Positions 1-7,341 of a stretch of DNA of 64,000 nucleotides are shown here, piece by piece. The notes beneath the pieces were generated by a model. That model saw only the letters and a list, made by a program, of their open reading frames with translations, ran no database searches and had not been told where the DNA came from. Source of the DNA: Winogradskyella helgolandensis (GTDB lineage: Bacteria > Bacteroidota > Bacteroidia > Flavobacteriales > Flavobacteriaceae); the NCBI RefSeq assembly GCF_013404085.1, contig NZ_JABFHO010000001.1, forward strand, positions 1,116,001 through 1,180,000, given 5' to 3'. Positions within the stretch are counted from its first letter, which is position 1. Every line of letters starts with the position of its first letter. Made by a program: the position numbers and the translations under genes.

Positions 1-253
1 AATCGCTCATTTTCATGGTGGTATGCGCTTGATTAAAACCGTCTTTGTAGTGGACTGGTCTGTCATCGTAAAGCGGTACGGTTTTATCGCCAGCAATGTC
101 TTTGATGTAGTCTAAGTTCCATTTGGAATAGGCTGGCCAATCTTTAATGTACTGTTCTATCACCACGGGTTTTTGTGGTTTGAAGTAATGGGTTATAAAA
201 TCCTCTTTTGTAATGGTTTTTACGCGAGGAATATCTTGAAGGTTGAGTTTCAA
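1..253 (-). CDS. Cupin-like (JmjC/Cupin_8 type) domain protein, N-terminal part only
   Basis: The gene reads leftward and runs out of the window, so only about 84 N-terminal residues are visible. They include KPVVIEQYIKDWPAYSKW, the typical opening of bacterial cupin-like proteins related to FIH/JmjC oxygenases. The metal ligands (HxD...H) would lie outside the window and cannot be checked. An in-frame TAA lies two codons upstream of a TTG at 251-253 and no ATG falls between, so TTG is the chosen start. Family members are non-heme iron/2-oxoglutarate oxygenases, but no substrate can be proposed from this fragment. Confidence 0.7.
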   Translation of the reverse strand, partial: MKLNLQDIPRVKTITKEDFITHYFKPQKPVVIEQYIKDWPAYSKWNLDYIKDIAGDKTVPLYDDRPVHYKDGFNQAHTTMKMSD

Positions 254-303
254 ATGTTAGTAGCGTTTAGGATGCAAAGTTAAGGAAAGGTTTTAGATTT
301 AAT

Positions 304-330
304 GGATTCCTGCCTTCGCAGGAATGACAG
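304..330. repeat. Palindromic repeat copy (ATTCCTGC family)
   Basis: The core ATTCCTGC-CTTC-GCAGGAAT at 306-325 is a perfect 8-bp inverted repeat with a 4-nt loop, followed by GACAG. The bases just before it, GGTTTTAGATTTAAT, resemble the right end of the 145-bp unit at 596-740, so this is probably the right half of such a unit with its left half lost. It lies about 50 bp upstream of the cupin-like gene. Confidence 0.85.
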
Positions 331-380
331 TTGGTGTTTTTTTTAGGTGAGGTTGATGGTTGGTTCTTGATGGGGTTTTT

Positions 381-545
381 AAAAACTTCGTTTTGGTATC
401 TTCAATCAAAAATTATGTGACACCCCTAATGAGCTTCGCTCGGTAGCTTCAAAACAAAATGTATTTTGTTTCGCACTAATCCTCAAGGGGACAATCTACG
501 GATTAGACATTTTGGTTAGTACTAAAGTAGTTCTCGATTTGATGT
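381..545. other. Structured non-coding stretch between repeat copies
   Basis: No ORF is convincing here. The stretch holds a perfect inverted repeat, AAACAAAAT-GT-ATTTTGTTT at 452-471, a small GAGC-TTCG-CTC hairpin near 431-441, and a CCCCT / AGGGG pair at 423-427 and about 485-489 that could close around both. This could be a folded RNA or a remnant of a mobile element. I do not recognise a known family. Confidence 0.4.
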
Positions 546-595
546 TTGAGTTTATGATTGGTTCTTGATACGATTTTTGAAACTACGTATTGGTT

Positions 596-740
596 TGTCA
601 TTCCTGCGAAGGCAGGAATCCACTTTACTATTTCTCTTTTTCTTGTAGAGCTTTTGTATTAATTCAACAGGGACTTCTTAAAAATTAAATGGACTGAAAG
701 GTTTTTGATTTAATGGATTCCTGCTTTCGCAGGAATGACA
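596..740. repeat. 145-bp unit with inverted palindromic ends (unit 0)
   Basis: It begins TGTCATTCCTGCGAAGGCAGG and ends with the same element in the opposite orientation (GGATTCCTGCTTTCGCAGGA then ATGACA). Each end is a hairpin, and the two ends are inverted repeats of each other. The interior differs from the units at 3855-5392, yet the length equals that of three of them. The REPIN-like layout is seen directly; any mobility is inferred. Confidence 0.85.
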
Positions 741-833
741 GTTGGTGTTGTTTTTTAGGTAAGATTGAGGGTTGGTTCTCGATACGATTTTTTCATACTT
801 CAAAAATCACTCGAACTGACGTTTGTTTGGTTT

Positions 834-904
834 TATCATTCCTAAAAATTAAATGAAGTGAAACGTTTTATATCGAATAGATTCCTGCCTGCGCAGGAAA
901 GACC
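834..904. repeat. Truncated repeat unit, right half
   Basis: The stretch AAAAATTAAATG..ACTGAAA..GTTTT before the right-hand palindrome of unit 596-740 recurs here with a few changes, and is followed by ATTCCTGCCTGCGCAGGAAA at 881-900. The left palindrome is missing apart from TCATTCCT near 837. It ends about 12 bp from the stop codon of the gene at 917-1387. Confidence 0.75.
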
Positions 905-916
905 GTTGGTGTTGTT

Positions 917-1387
917 TTATAGCCATTTGGTGTCTCGTGATGTGGCGTCTAAGACATCGATGTTTAAGGCTGCAGCAATTTGTTTGGCCATATCAAAAGC
1001 CGTTTCTATATTGTCGGTTTCGTAGGCTTCAATTTTCTGATTGGTGTTATAGAATAGATTGACTTTGACCACAGTTTCCGTTACATTGGTGCTTGCTGTG
1101 GAGACCCAAACGCGTGTGGTTTGCGTGGTTTTAAATACGGAGACGTATTCTATTTGCGGGAAGTCTTTCCATTTTCCAAAAGTTAAACCAAATAGGTTGA
1201 TGGTGTTACGATATTTTTTAATGGTGAGGTCAATTTCAATGCCGTCGGTATAGAAAAAGAAGATACCTGCTCCTAAGAATAGGATACCAAAATAGGTATC
1301 GATACTCAGTATTCCTAATACGAAAAGACCAATACCGTAGATGAACTTTAGTTTTGGTATTGGTCTTTTGTAGCTAATTATATTCAA
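917..1387 (-). CDS. Small membrane protein of unknown function, third gene of the flotillin operon
   Basis: This is a 156-residue protein with two closely spaced hydrophobic segments at roughly residues 14-30 and 32-47, then a soluble domain. I do not recognise a named family. Its C-terminal part (YVSVF, VNLFYNTN, YETDN, LNIDVLDAT, KW) matches in order the protein encoded at 9300-9848 (YVSVF, VNLWYDNN, YEEDN, LNIDLLDAT, KW), so the two are paralogues. It starts 18 bp after the flotillin stop codon on the same strand and is probably co-transcribed. Function unknown; membrane association is inferred from the hydrophobic segments. Confidence 0.8.
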   Translation of the reverse strand: MNIISYKRPIPKLKFIYGIGLFVLGILSIDTYFGILFLGAGIFFFYTDGIEIDLTIKKYRNTINLFGLTFGKWKDFPQIEYVSVFKTTQTTRVWVSTASTNVTETVVKVNLFYNTNQKIEAYETDNIETAFDMAKQIAAALNIDVLDATSRDTKWL

Positions 1388-1405
1388 GAAAAGATGATTT
1401 TAATA

Positions 1406-2830
1406 TTATAACTTATCAATAGTAGCGTCATCTGCTTCAATGGTCTTTTTGTCTTTTCCTTTTAGGTATTCTGGTAAATCCATACCAGCCATATTAAACA
1501 TTTCTTGTAAAGGTGGTACTGATTTGTACATGCCAGATAAGAAGTTAGCCGTTGACGATTTTCCGTCTTCTCCACCGCTTCCATTATCCCAAACGGTTAC
1601 TTTATCAATTTTAATATTCTTAATCGCTTCCGATTGAATTTTCACCAATTCTGGTAATTTGTCTGCAATTAATAATAATACGGCATCTCTACTATTGTTA
1701 CCAGCCGCTTTTACAATTTGCTCCATACCCGCAGCTTGCTTGGTTAAGATTTCAAATTGTCCTTGTGCTTCGGCTTGTGCTTTAAATAATATGGCATCTG
1801 CTTCCCCTTTAGCACGTCTTCTAATACGTTCTGCATCTGCTTCGGCATCGATTTCAACTTTACGTTTATCAATTTCAGCTGGAATAATAACATCGGCCAT
1901 TTGAGATGAACGTTCACGTTCCGCTCTAGCTGTTTCTGCGATTTGCTCTGCCGCATATGATTCTGCTAAGGCGTTTGCAGACTGTACTTTTTCAGAGGCA
2001 TTTGCCACACGTTCTGCTTCCGCTTCACGTTGACGACGTAATGAATCTGAATTTGCAACGGCTATTTTCGCGGTGTTTTCACCTTCTACAGCTTGTGCAT
2101 TGGCTGCTGCTACTTGGGTTCTTTCATCTTGTACTGCATTTGCTTCACCAATAGATCCATCTCTGGTTTTCTCTGCAACCGATTTACGTGCTGCGTTAAT
2201 AGCATGTGCTGCCGCTTCTTTACCAAGAGCTTCGATATAACCAGACTCATCAACGATATCTGTAATGTTTACGTTGATTAGTTTTAGACCTACTTTCTTT
2301 AGTTCCGTTTCAACAGATTCTGAAATATTCGTTAAGAATTTATCTCTGTCATTATTAATTTCTTCAATATCCATTGAAGCCACCACTAAACGTAATTGTC
2401 CGAAAATAATTTCTTGTGCTAAATCTTGGATTTCATTTTGACCTAATCCTAGCAAACGCTCTGCTGCGTTTTGCATAATACCAGGTTCAGTAGAGACACC
2501 AATAGTAAAACGCGATGGCACATTGACACGAATGTTTTGTTTAGATAAGGCATTAACCAAATTTACTTCTATAGAGATAGGAGTTAATTCTAAGAATTCA
2601 TAATCTTGAATTACTGGCATTATAAAAGCCGCTCCACCATGAATACATTTAGCCGATTGTCCGCCACCAACTTTCCCATAGACGACTAAAATCCTGTCTG
2701 ATGGACAACGTTTGTAGCGTTTTATTAAAATAATTAAGGTGAGTACAACGAATAGGGCTACAAAAATTAGTAGCATTGGTCCGCCAAGGCTTTCCGCAGT
2801 AAAATTGTTTTGAATGGTTAGTAAATTCAT
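1406..2830 (-). CDS. Flotillin-like SPFH-domain membrane scaffold protein
   Basis: This 474-residue protein starts with a short extracytoplasmic stretch and one membrane helix (about residues 18-37), followed by an SPFH/band 7 domain to about 200. A long Ala/Glu/Arg-rich coiled coil follows (about 205-370, with repeated EAEAERV and AEADAERIRRRAKGEA heptads). The C-terminal region is proline- and methionine-containing and ends in a charged tail. Length and order match bacterial FloT/YqiK-type flotillins, which oligomerise in the inner membrane and organise microdomains. The upstream neighbour is an NfeD-like gene, the usual partner, 48 bp away on the same strand. Family assignment is firm; cargo and physiological role are not visible. 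Confidence 0.93.
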   Translation of the reverse strand: MNLLTIQNNFTAESLGGPMLLIFVALFVVLTLIILIKRYKRCPSDRILVVYGKVGGGQSAKCIHGGAAFIMPVIQDYEFLELTPISIEVNLVNALSKQNIRVNVPSRFTIGVSTEPGIMQNAAERLLGLGQNEIQDLAQEIIFGQLRLVVASMDIEEINNDRDKFLTNISESVETELKKVGLKLINVNITDIVDESGYIEALGKEAAAHAINAARKSVAEKTRDGSIGEANAVQDERTQVAAANAQAVEGENTAKIAVANSDSLRRQREAEAERVANASEKVQSANALAESYAAEQIAETARAERERSSQMADVIIPAEIDKRKVEIDAEADAERIRRRAKGEADAILFKAQAEAQGQFEILTKQAAGMEQIVKAAGNNSRDAVLLLIADKLPELVKIQSEAIKNIKIDKVTVWDNGSGGEDGKSSTANFLSGMYKSVPPLQEMFNMAGMDLPEYLKGKDKKTIEADDATIDKL

Positions 2831-2878
2831 GTGCTAATAGATTAGATTGGTTAATTATAGAATTAGTATTTGTTTGAA

Positions 2879-3517
2879 TTAATTTTCGATAAATCGGTCT
2901 TTCCCCTGAGGCAGTTCTTCATTATTACCTCTGGAAGCTTCAATGGGTTTGCGCGTTTGGTCAACGATGAGAATGCCGTTAGAAGTCACATCAACAACTT
3001 TTATGATTGTGCCTGTTTTTAAGGTTGTTAATGAATCGGTAAGTGCATCTAATTCTCTCATAGAACCTTGAACACTAACGGTTACTTTTCCCATTTTAGA
3101 ACGGTCAGAACCAATAGGTAAATAGACTTCACCAACAGCATCGAGCGCATTTTTATAATTTAAGGTGCCACTATCGGAAAGTTTACTAATGAAGTAGAAT
3201 AGTGCCGCCATAATAGCCATCATTAACAATCCACAAATCACTGAAATGATTATGGTTAATGGTGTTGAAAGTCCGGCGTCTATACAAGCAATACCACTCC
3301 AGCCAAAAATAGTAAAGAAGCCAACGAGATTTTTAAAGGATATGAATTGAAATCCTGCTCCATCAGCATCAATATCTGAGTCTAGGTCTCCAATATCATC
3401 CGCATCTCCGCCTACAAAAGCCAAAACCATAACGATGGAAAAAATGAGCGAACCTATAATAGCAACTAACCAATACATTTTGGATAGAAATTCTAAATTT
3501 GAAAACCATTCTGCCAT
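2879..3517 (-). CDS. NfeD/YuaF-like membrane partner of flotillin
   Basis: This 212-residue protein has three membrane segments (about 13-35, 62-82 and 87-110) separated by an Asp-rich stretch (GGDADDIGDLDSDIDADG), then a C-terminal OB-fold-like domain (about 125-195, with VGEVYLP...GKVTVSVQGSMRELDAL). This is the short NfeD form without a ClpP-like protease domain, as in Bacillus YuaF. It is the first gene of a leftward operon with the flotillin and a small membrane protein. NfeD proteins are thought to stabilise or localise the flotillin oligomer; that role is carried over from the family. Confidence 0.88.
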   Translation of the reverse strand: MAEWFSNLEFLSKMYWLVAIIGSLIFSIVMVLAFVGGDADDIGDLDSDIDADGAGFQFISFKNLVGFFTIFGWSGIACIDAGLSTPLTIIISVICGLLMMAIMAALFYFISKLSDSGTLNYKNALDAVGEVYLPIGSDRSKMGKVTVSVQGSMRELDALTDSLTTLKTGTIIKVVDVTSNGILIVDQTRKPIEASRGNNEELPQGKDRFIEN

Positions 3518-3854
3518 AAGATGCCGTTTAAATTTGAGTTAATAAAGATACGACCATTGTAAGACTATACAATCTTATTTTGAAAGTAAATTGGTCTCAT
3601 CAATACCATCTTTAAAGACTTTTAAAATCTTTAGTTTTTAATGACCTTAGGTTTGAACATAAACGATTCAAAGGTTGGAATGTCAATTGTATGTTGATGG
3701 TTTTTGAAGTACGGTCGTTTTTATACTTTTGGAGCCTCAAAATAGGGTTGAGTTTGGACCACTTTCAATATATAAGTAGTCATTGAAGGAATTTTGTTAC
3801 AAGGAATTTGGGAAATATTTTTTTGTGGGTTAGAAATGTGGGGATGGTGGGTGT
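3518..3854. other. Intergenic stretch upstream of the NfeD-like gene
   Basis: No gene or clear hairpin is seen. The leftward promoter of the nfeD-flotillin operon should lie here, but I found no perfect box on that strand. A rightward TACTTTTG at 3724-3731 matches the Bacteroidota -7 consensus but has no gene downstream of it. Confidence 0.5.
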
Positions 3855-3995
3855 TGTCATTCCTGCGTAGGCAGGAATCTGTTTGGTGTTATTAATGTTG
3901 ATTTAGTTCTAAAAAGAATTAGAGGATTTGAGAAATATAGTAATTGTTTTAAAGGTGTAGTGTTGTTGTGGATTCCTGCCTGCGCAGGAATGACA
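3855..3995. repeat. 141-bp unit with inverted palindromic ends (unit 1)
   Basis: The left end is TGTCATTCCTGCGTAGGCAG followed by GAATCT. The right end is the same palindrome inverted (GGATTCCTGCCTGCGCAGGA, then ATGACA). The interior GTTTGGTGTTATTAATGTTG and the stretch AGTAATTGTTTTAAAGGTGT are shared with units at 4664, 4925 and 5248. It is four bases shorter than those. Confidence 0.9.
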
Positions 3996-4040
3996 GAGTG
4001 TGTTGTTGTTTGTTGTGGGTTATCTGGATTTATCTAGAGA

Positions 4041-4130
4041 TTTGTCTGCTTTCGCAGGGATGAGAGTATTTTGTGGATTGGTTTAATGATGAAGTTTTGT
4101 TGTGGGTTCCTGCTTGCGCAGGAAAGACAA
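4041..4130. repeat. Degenerate palindrome copies and a shared 50-bp spacer
   Basis: A decayed palindrome copy (CTGCTTTCGCAGGGATGAGA, about 4046-4065) is followed by GTATTTTGTGGATTGGTTTA and ATGATGAAGTTT. The same order recurs at 5122-5172. A near-intact copy, GGGTTCCTGCTTGCGCAGGA, lies at 4104-4123. The spacers between units are therefore repeated too, which points to duplication of larger blocks. Confidence 0.75.
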
Positions 4131-4217
4131 AGTTCGTTGTTATTTGTAATGGCTTAGCTTGGATGTACTTGAAGGTTTGTCTGCTTTGGCAAGAATGACA
4201 AAGTGTGTTGTTATTTG

Positions 4218-4526
4218 TTATTGAAAATAAGTCCAGTCTTTGGATAAATCTTTCCAATTAGGATTCTCTTCTTCAATAAGATCTATCTTCCATTGACGTT
4301 TCCATTTTTTCATGTTCTTTTCTCTTTTAATGGCGTCATTGATATACTGATAGGTTTCAAAATATATTAGTCGATCCAGTCCATATTTTTTTGTAAATCC
4401 ATCGACTAACTTGTTTTTATGTTCAAACATTCTGCGCTCTAAATCGTTAGTAACACCAATGTATAAGGTACCGTTATACTTGTTAGATAGTATGTAGAGA
4501 TAATATTGATGTATGTTCTTGTACAT
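4218..4526 (-). CDS. Stand-alone GIY-YIG endonuclease-fold protein
   Basis: This 102-residue protein is a single GIY-YIG domain. YYLYILSNKYNGTLYIGVTN at residues 8-27 carries the two signature strands (Y-L-Y and Y-I-G), with ERR at 30-32 supplying the catalytic arginine region and a conserved-type EHKNKLVDGFTKKYGLDRL next. Length is normal for the YhbQ/URI-like group of small nuclease-fold proteins, and no core residue looks lost. It has no operon partner. It sits inside a field of palindromic repeats: units at 3855-3995 and 4664-5392 flank it, and a decayed palindrome at about 4543-4573 lies just before its start. DNA hairpin cleavage is an attractive role but is inferred from fold and context only. 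Confidence 0.9.
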   Translation of the reverse strand: MYKNIHQYYLYILSNKYNGTLYIGVTNDLERRMFEHKNKLVDGFTKKYGLDRLIYFETYQYINDAIKREKNMKKWKRQWKIDLIEEENPNWKDLSKDWTYFQ

Positions 4527-4542
4527 TCTTGTAATTGGTATA

Positions 4543-4573
4543 TCATCGTTTCCTGATTTTATAGGAATGATGA
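4543..4573. repeat. Decayed palindrome immediately upstream of the GIY-YIG gene
   Basis: TCATCGTTTCCT and AGGAATGATGA form an imperfect inverted repeat around GATTTTAT, 17 bp upstream of the nuclease start codon. It resembles the outer part (TCATTCCT / AGGAATGA) of the flanking palindromes, extended outward. It could be an old copy, a nuclease target or an autoregulatory site. Confidence 0.5.
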
Positions 4574-4663
4574 GGTGTAATTATTTAAAATATGTTGTGG
4601 AATGTTTTTAAAGTTATGAATTTTAGTGCATTAGTTTTTAATAAATAAGTGTTTTTTGTGTTC

Positions 4664-4808
4664 TGTCATTCCTGCGTAGGCAGGAATCTGTTTGGTGTTA
4701 TTAATGTTGATTTGATTAAGTATTATGAAGAATTAAGTGTGTTGAGCACATAGTAATTGTTTTAAGGGTAATGTGCTGTAGTGGGTTCCTGCTTGCGCAG
4801 GAAAGACA
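4664..4808. repeat. 145-bp unit with inverted palindromic ends (unit 2)
   Basis: The left palindrome is identical to that of the unit at 3855. The right end is GGGTTCCTGCTTGCGCAGGA then AAGACA, with two changes from consensus. The interior TGATTAAGTATTATGAAGAA is shared with the unit at 5248. Confidence 0.9.
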
Positions 4809-4924
4809 AAGTTCGTTGTTATTTGTAACGGCTTAGCTTGGATGTAGTTGAAGGTTTTTCTGCTTTGGCTGGGATGATAGAGCGTGTTGCATTTAGATTA
4901 TACTATTCATTGTTTTTAGTCTTC

Positions 4925-5069
4925 TGTCATTCCTGCGTAGGCAGGAATCTACTTTGTATAGTTGATGTTTGTTTGATTAAATATTTTGAAGAATTGAGAG
5001 GGTTGAACACCGAGTAATTGTTTTAAAGGTATTGTGCTGTTGTGGATTCCTGCCTACGCAGGAATGACA
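4925..5069. repeat. 145-bp unit with inverted palindromic ends (unit 3)
   Basis: Both ends are near-perfect (TGTCATTCCTGCGTAGGCAG ... CCTGCCTACGCAGGAATGAC). The interior keeps TTTGATTAAATATTTTGAAG and GAGTAATTGTTTTAAAGGTA. It is 116 bp from the previous unit. Confidence 0.9.
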
Positions 5070-5247
5070 AAGCGTGTTGTTTTTTATTGTGGCTTCAGTT
5101 GTGTGTATTTGAAGGTTTGCCTGCTTTCGCAGGGATGAGAGTATTTTGTGGATTGGTTTAATGATGAAGTTTGTGGGTTCCTGCTTTGGTTGGAATGACA
5201 AAGCGTGTTGAATTTAGATTATAGTATCAATTGTTTTTAGTGGGTGC

Positions 5248-5392
5248 TGTAATTCCTGCGTAGGCAGGAATCTACTTAGTGTTATTAATGTTGGTTTGAT
5301 TAAGTATTATGAAGAATTGAGTGGGTTGAACACGGAGTAATTCTTTTAAAGGTGTCTTGTTGTTGTGGATTCCTGCCTGCGCAGGAATGACA
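5248..5392. repeat. 145-bp unit with inverted palindromic ends (unit 4)
   Basis: The left end TGTAATTCCTGCGTAGGCAG has one change from the other copies; the right end CCTGCCTGCGCAGGAATGAC matches them. It finishes 5 bp before the stop codon of the leftward TonB receptor gene, so its hairpin may serve as that gene's transcript end. Between this unit and unit 3 lie two decayed copies near 5117-5140 and 5175-5199. Confidence 0.9.
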
Positions 5393-5397
5393 AATTA

Positions 5398-7230
5398 TTA
5401 AAAGAATTTGTAACGCATACCAAATAATACGTTGCTTGGTGGCATTGGAGTAAAGCCTGATTCTATATAGTCGGCATTAAAAATGTTGTTTGCGGTTATG
5501 GACAATTCAACTTGTTTTAGTTGGAACATAATTGAGGCATCCCAAACGTTATAGGTTTGTCCTGTGGTGCGTTCGGCATATTTGTAAATGATGCTTTGGC
5601 TCACGTTTTTGAGTAGTTGTGTGCTTAATCTGGTGGTGTAATGATGTTTTAAGGTATTTAAGGCATAACGTGATAGTTCTTCGTTTTGCTCTAAAATATC
5701 ATCGTCTAAATAGGCATATCCAAACGCTAGGGTTTGGTTGAAGCTGTTTATTTCAAAATTATAGGCCACGTCAACTTCTAGTCCTTTAGTATTGACTTCT
5801 GCAATGTTGGTGGCTGTAAAGATTTCTTCAACCGTGTTTGGTCTAACGTAATCTATTAAGTTTTTAGCATCGCGATTAAAAACGGATAGGCTTGCTCTAA
5901 ATTTTTGGTTGTTGAATTTAATCCCGATTTCTTGCGCAAAGGCTTCTTCGGGTTCTAAATCGGCGTTCCCATTGGTTCTTGGGTCTGTGTAATATAAATC
6001 GGTGTAGGTTGGTATTCTGTATGTGAATCCAATATTTCCATAAGCTTTTAGGTTGTTGGTGATATCGAAGCCTACATCTAATCCTGGGAATCCGTTAAAT
6101 TTAAAGTCCGAAAAATAGGTGACGGCAACACCAGGTGTAATGTCTAATCGGTTATCTATAAACTGAAAACGATGCTCTAAAAATACAGTGGTCATAAAAC
6201 GGTTACGATTCCCTAAGTTGTTACTTTTCAAATAGGTTTTAGAGAGGTCTATTCCAAATCCGGTGATTCCTAATTTAGACGTGTAGGAGGCATTGGCTTC
6301 GGCACCAATTTTATTAGACAGGTGGAAGTTTCTGAAAAATTCAGGTTCAAAACGTTTTAGAAGGAACATATCTTGGTTGCGTTTCCAATAGATACGCGGT
6401 TGAATTTTTAATTTTTCAGATTGAAACTTTGTGGTGAAGGCGATTAAACTGTTTTGGGTTTCTTCATATTCGTTATAAGCTTGATTGGTGGTGTAAAAAT
6501 TTTCGGCACCAAACTTACGTTCAGAAAATGTAGCAATCATTTCGATGGGTTGGTCTTTTTTATTGAAGACACTTTTTAGAAAGTAATTAGAATTATCATA
6601 ATCTGAATTATTGCGATAGCCTTCAGAGGTCATTTTGCCCACATGAAGGATGTGTGTTGAGTTTTTTAATTCATTACCAACAGTTACAGAACCATTAAGT
6701 TGACCAAAGGAACCGGTTTCAAGATTTGCAGAAACGGTATCGTCTAAACTCGATTTTGTTACAATATTAATCGCACCTGTAAAGGCGTTTTGACCAAAAA
6801 CACGTGCAGCAGGTCCTTTTATGACTTCTATGCGTTGAATAACTTCTAAAGGAAGCGCAGCATTTAAGGTATGGTGACCAGTTTGTGCATCGTCCATTTT
6901 GATACCATCGATTAATAAGAGGGTTTGATCGAAACCACCGCCTCTGATGAATAAATCGGCTTGACTGCCGCCCGTACCACGACGTCTAATATCGACTCCT
7001 GCGATTTGCTGTAACACATCTGAAATGGTCACAGCCGCACTACTTTTAATATCTGCTGAAGTGATTATGTTTATGGTTCTAGAATTTTCTTTGAAGGGTA
7101 GGTCGATACGTGTTGAGGTAATAATCACCTCTTTTAAAGAATCTGTTTTAATGATGGGCTCTGCTTCTTGTGCGTTGATTTGACAAGTGGCCATTAAACT
7201 GCATATAATGAGGGCGACTATAGTTTTCAT
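5398..7230 (-). CDS. TonB-dependent outer-membrane receptor, BtuB/FepA-like
   Basis: This 610-residue protein has a signal peptide (MKTIVALIICSLMATCQINA), a TonB-box-like stretch (LKEVIITSTR, about 32-41), a plug domain (about 45-160, with DVLQQIAGVDIRRRG, ADLFIRGGGFDQTLLLIDG and IEVIKGPAARVFGQNAF) and a C-terminal barrel ending in Phe. There is no carboxypeptidase-like N-terminal domain. At about 600 residues it is short for this class, similar to BtuB. Substrate cannot be read from sequence; a metal chelate or cofactor is likely. It is transcribed divergently from a MocR-type regulator with a 98-bp shared intergenic region, so that regulator may control it. Confidence 0.9.
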   Translation of the reverse strand: MKTIVALIICSLMATCQINAQEAEPIIKTDSLKEVIITSTRIDLPFKENSRTINIITSADIKSSAAVTISDVLQQIAGVDIRRRGTGGSQADLFIRGGGFDQTLLLIDGIKMDDAQTGHHTLNAALPLEVIQRIEVIKGPAARVFGQNAFTGAINIVTKSSLDDTVSANLETGSFGQLNGSVTVGNELKNSTHILHVGKMTSEGYRNNSDYDNSNYFLKSVFNKKDQPIEMIATFSERKFGAENFYTTNQAYNEYEETQNSLIAFTTKFQSEKLKIQPRIYWKRNQDMFLLKRFEPEFFRNFHLSNKIGAEANASYTSKLGITGFGIDLSKTYLKSNNLGNRNRFMTTVFLEHRFQFIDNRLDITPGVAVTYFSDFKFNGFPGLDVGFDITNNLKAYGNIGFTYRIPTYTDLYYTDPRTNGNADLEPEEAFAQEIGIKFNNQKFRASLSVFNRDAKNLIDYVRPNTVEEIFTATNIAEVNTKGLEVDVAYNFEINSFNQTLAFGYAYLDDDILEQNEELSRYALNTLKHHYTTRLSTQLLKNVSQSIIYKYAERTTGQTYNVWDASIMFQLKQVELSITANNIFNADYIESGFTPMPPSNVLFGMRYKFF

Positions 7231-7295
7231 TTATTTAGGTTTTGTAAACTTTGTTATTGTGATGTCTAATGTAAACACTACAAAAGTCGTAACTT

Positions 7296-7341
7296 TCCGG
7301 ACGATTAAAGTAGTCCAGTTTTAAAACAATGAATAGTCCGG
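7296..7341. promoter_or_regulatory. Candidate operator array for the divergent MocR-type regulator
   Basis: TAGTCCAG at 7311-7318 and TAGTCCGG at 7334-7341 are direct repeats 23 bp apart, about two helical turns. TCCGGAC at 7296-7302 is a related site in inverted sense. MocR regulators commonly bind direct repeats near their own start. The second repeat overlaps codons 2-5 of the regulator, which would suit autorepression. Confidence 0.45.

Noticed and set aside
3724..3731. Rightward promoter box TACTTTTG
   Set aside because: It matches the -7 consensus, but there is no gene on that strand for several kb, so it is probably chance in AT-rich DNA.
4030..4257. Leftward frame of 75 codons overlapping the end of the GIY-YIG gene
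   Set aside because: Its peptide is mostly the translation of repeat palindromes (VFPAQAGTH and CHSCQSRQ patterns) and so is an artefact of repeat DNA.
4977..5201. Leftward frame of 74 codons in the repeat field
   Set aside because: It also contains CHSCVGRNP-type palindrome translation and crosses two repeat units; no start context or homology is visible.
3855..5392. CRISPR array
   Set aside because: Repeats alternate in orientation, spacers are themselves repeated and of varied length, and no cas gene is near.
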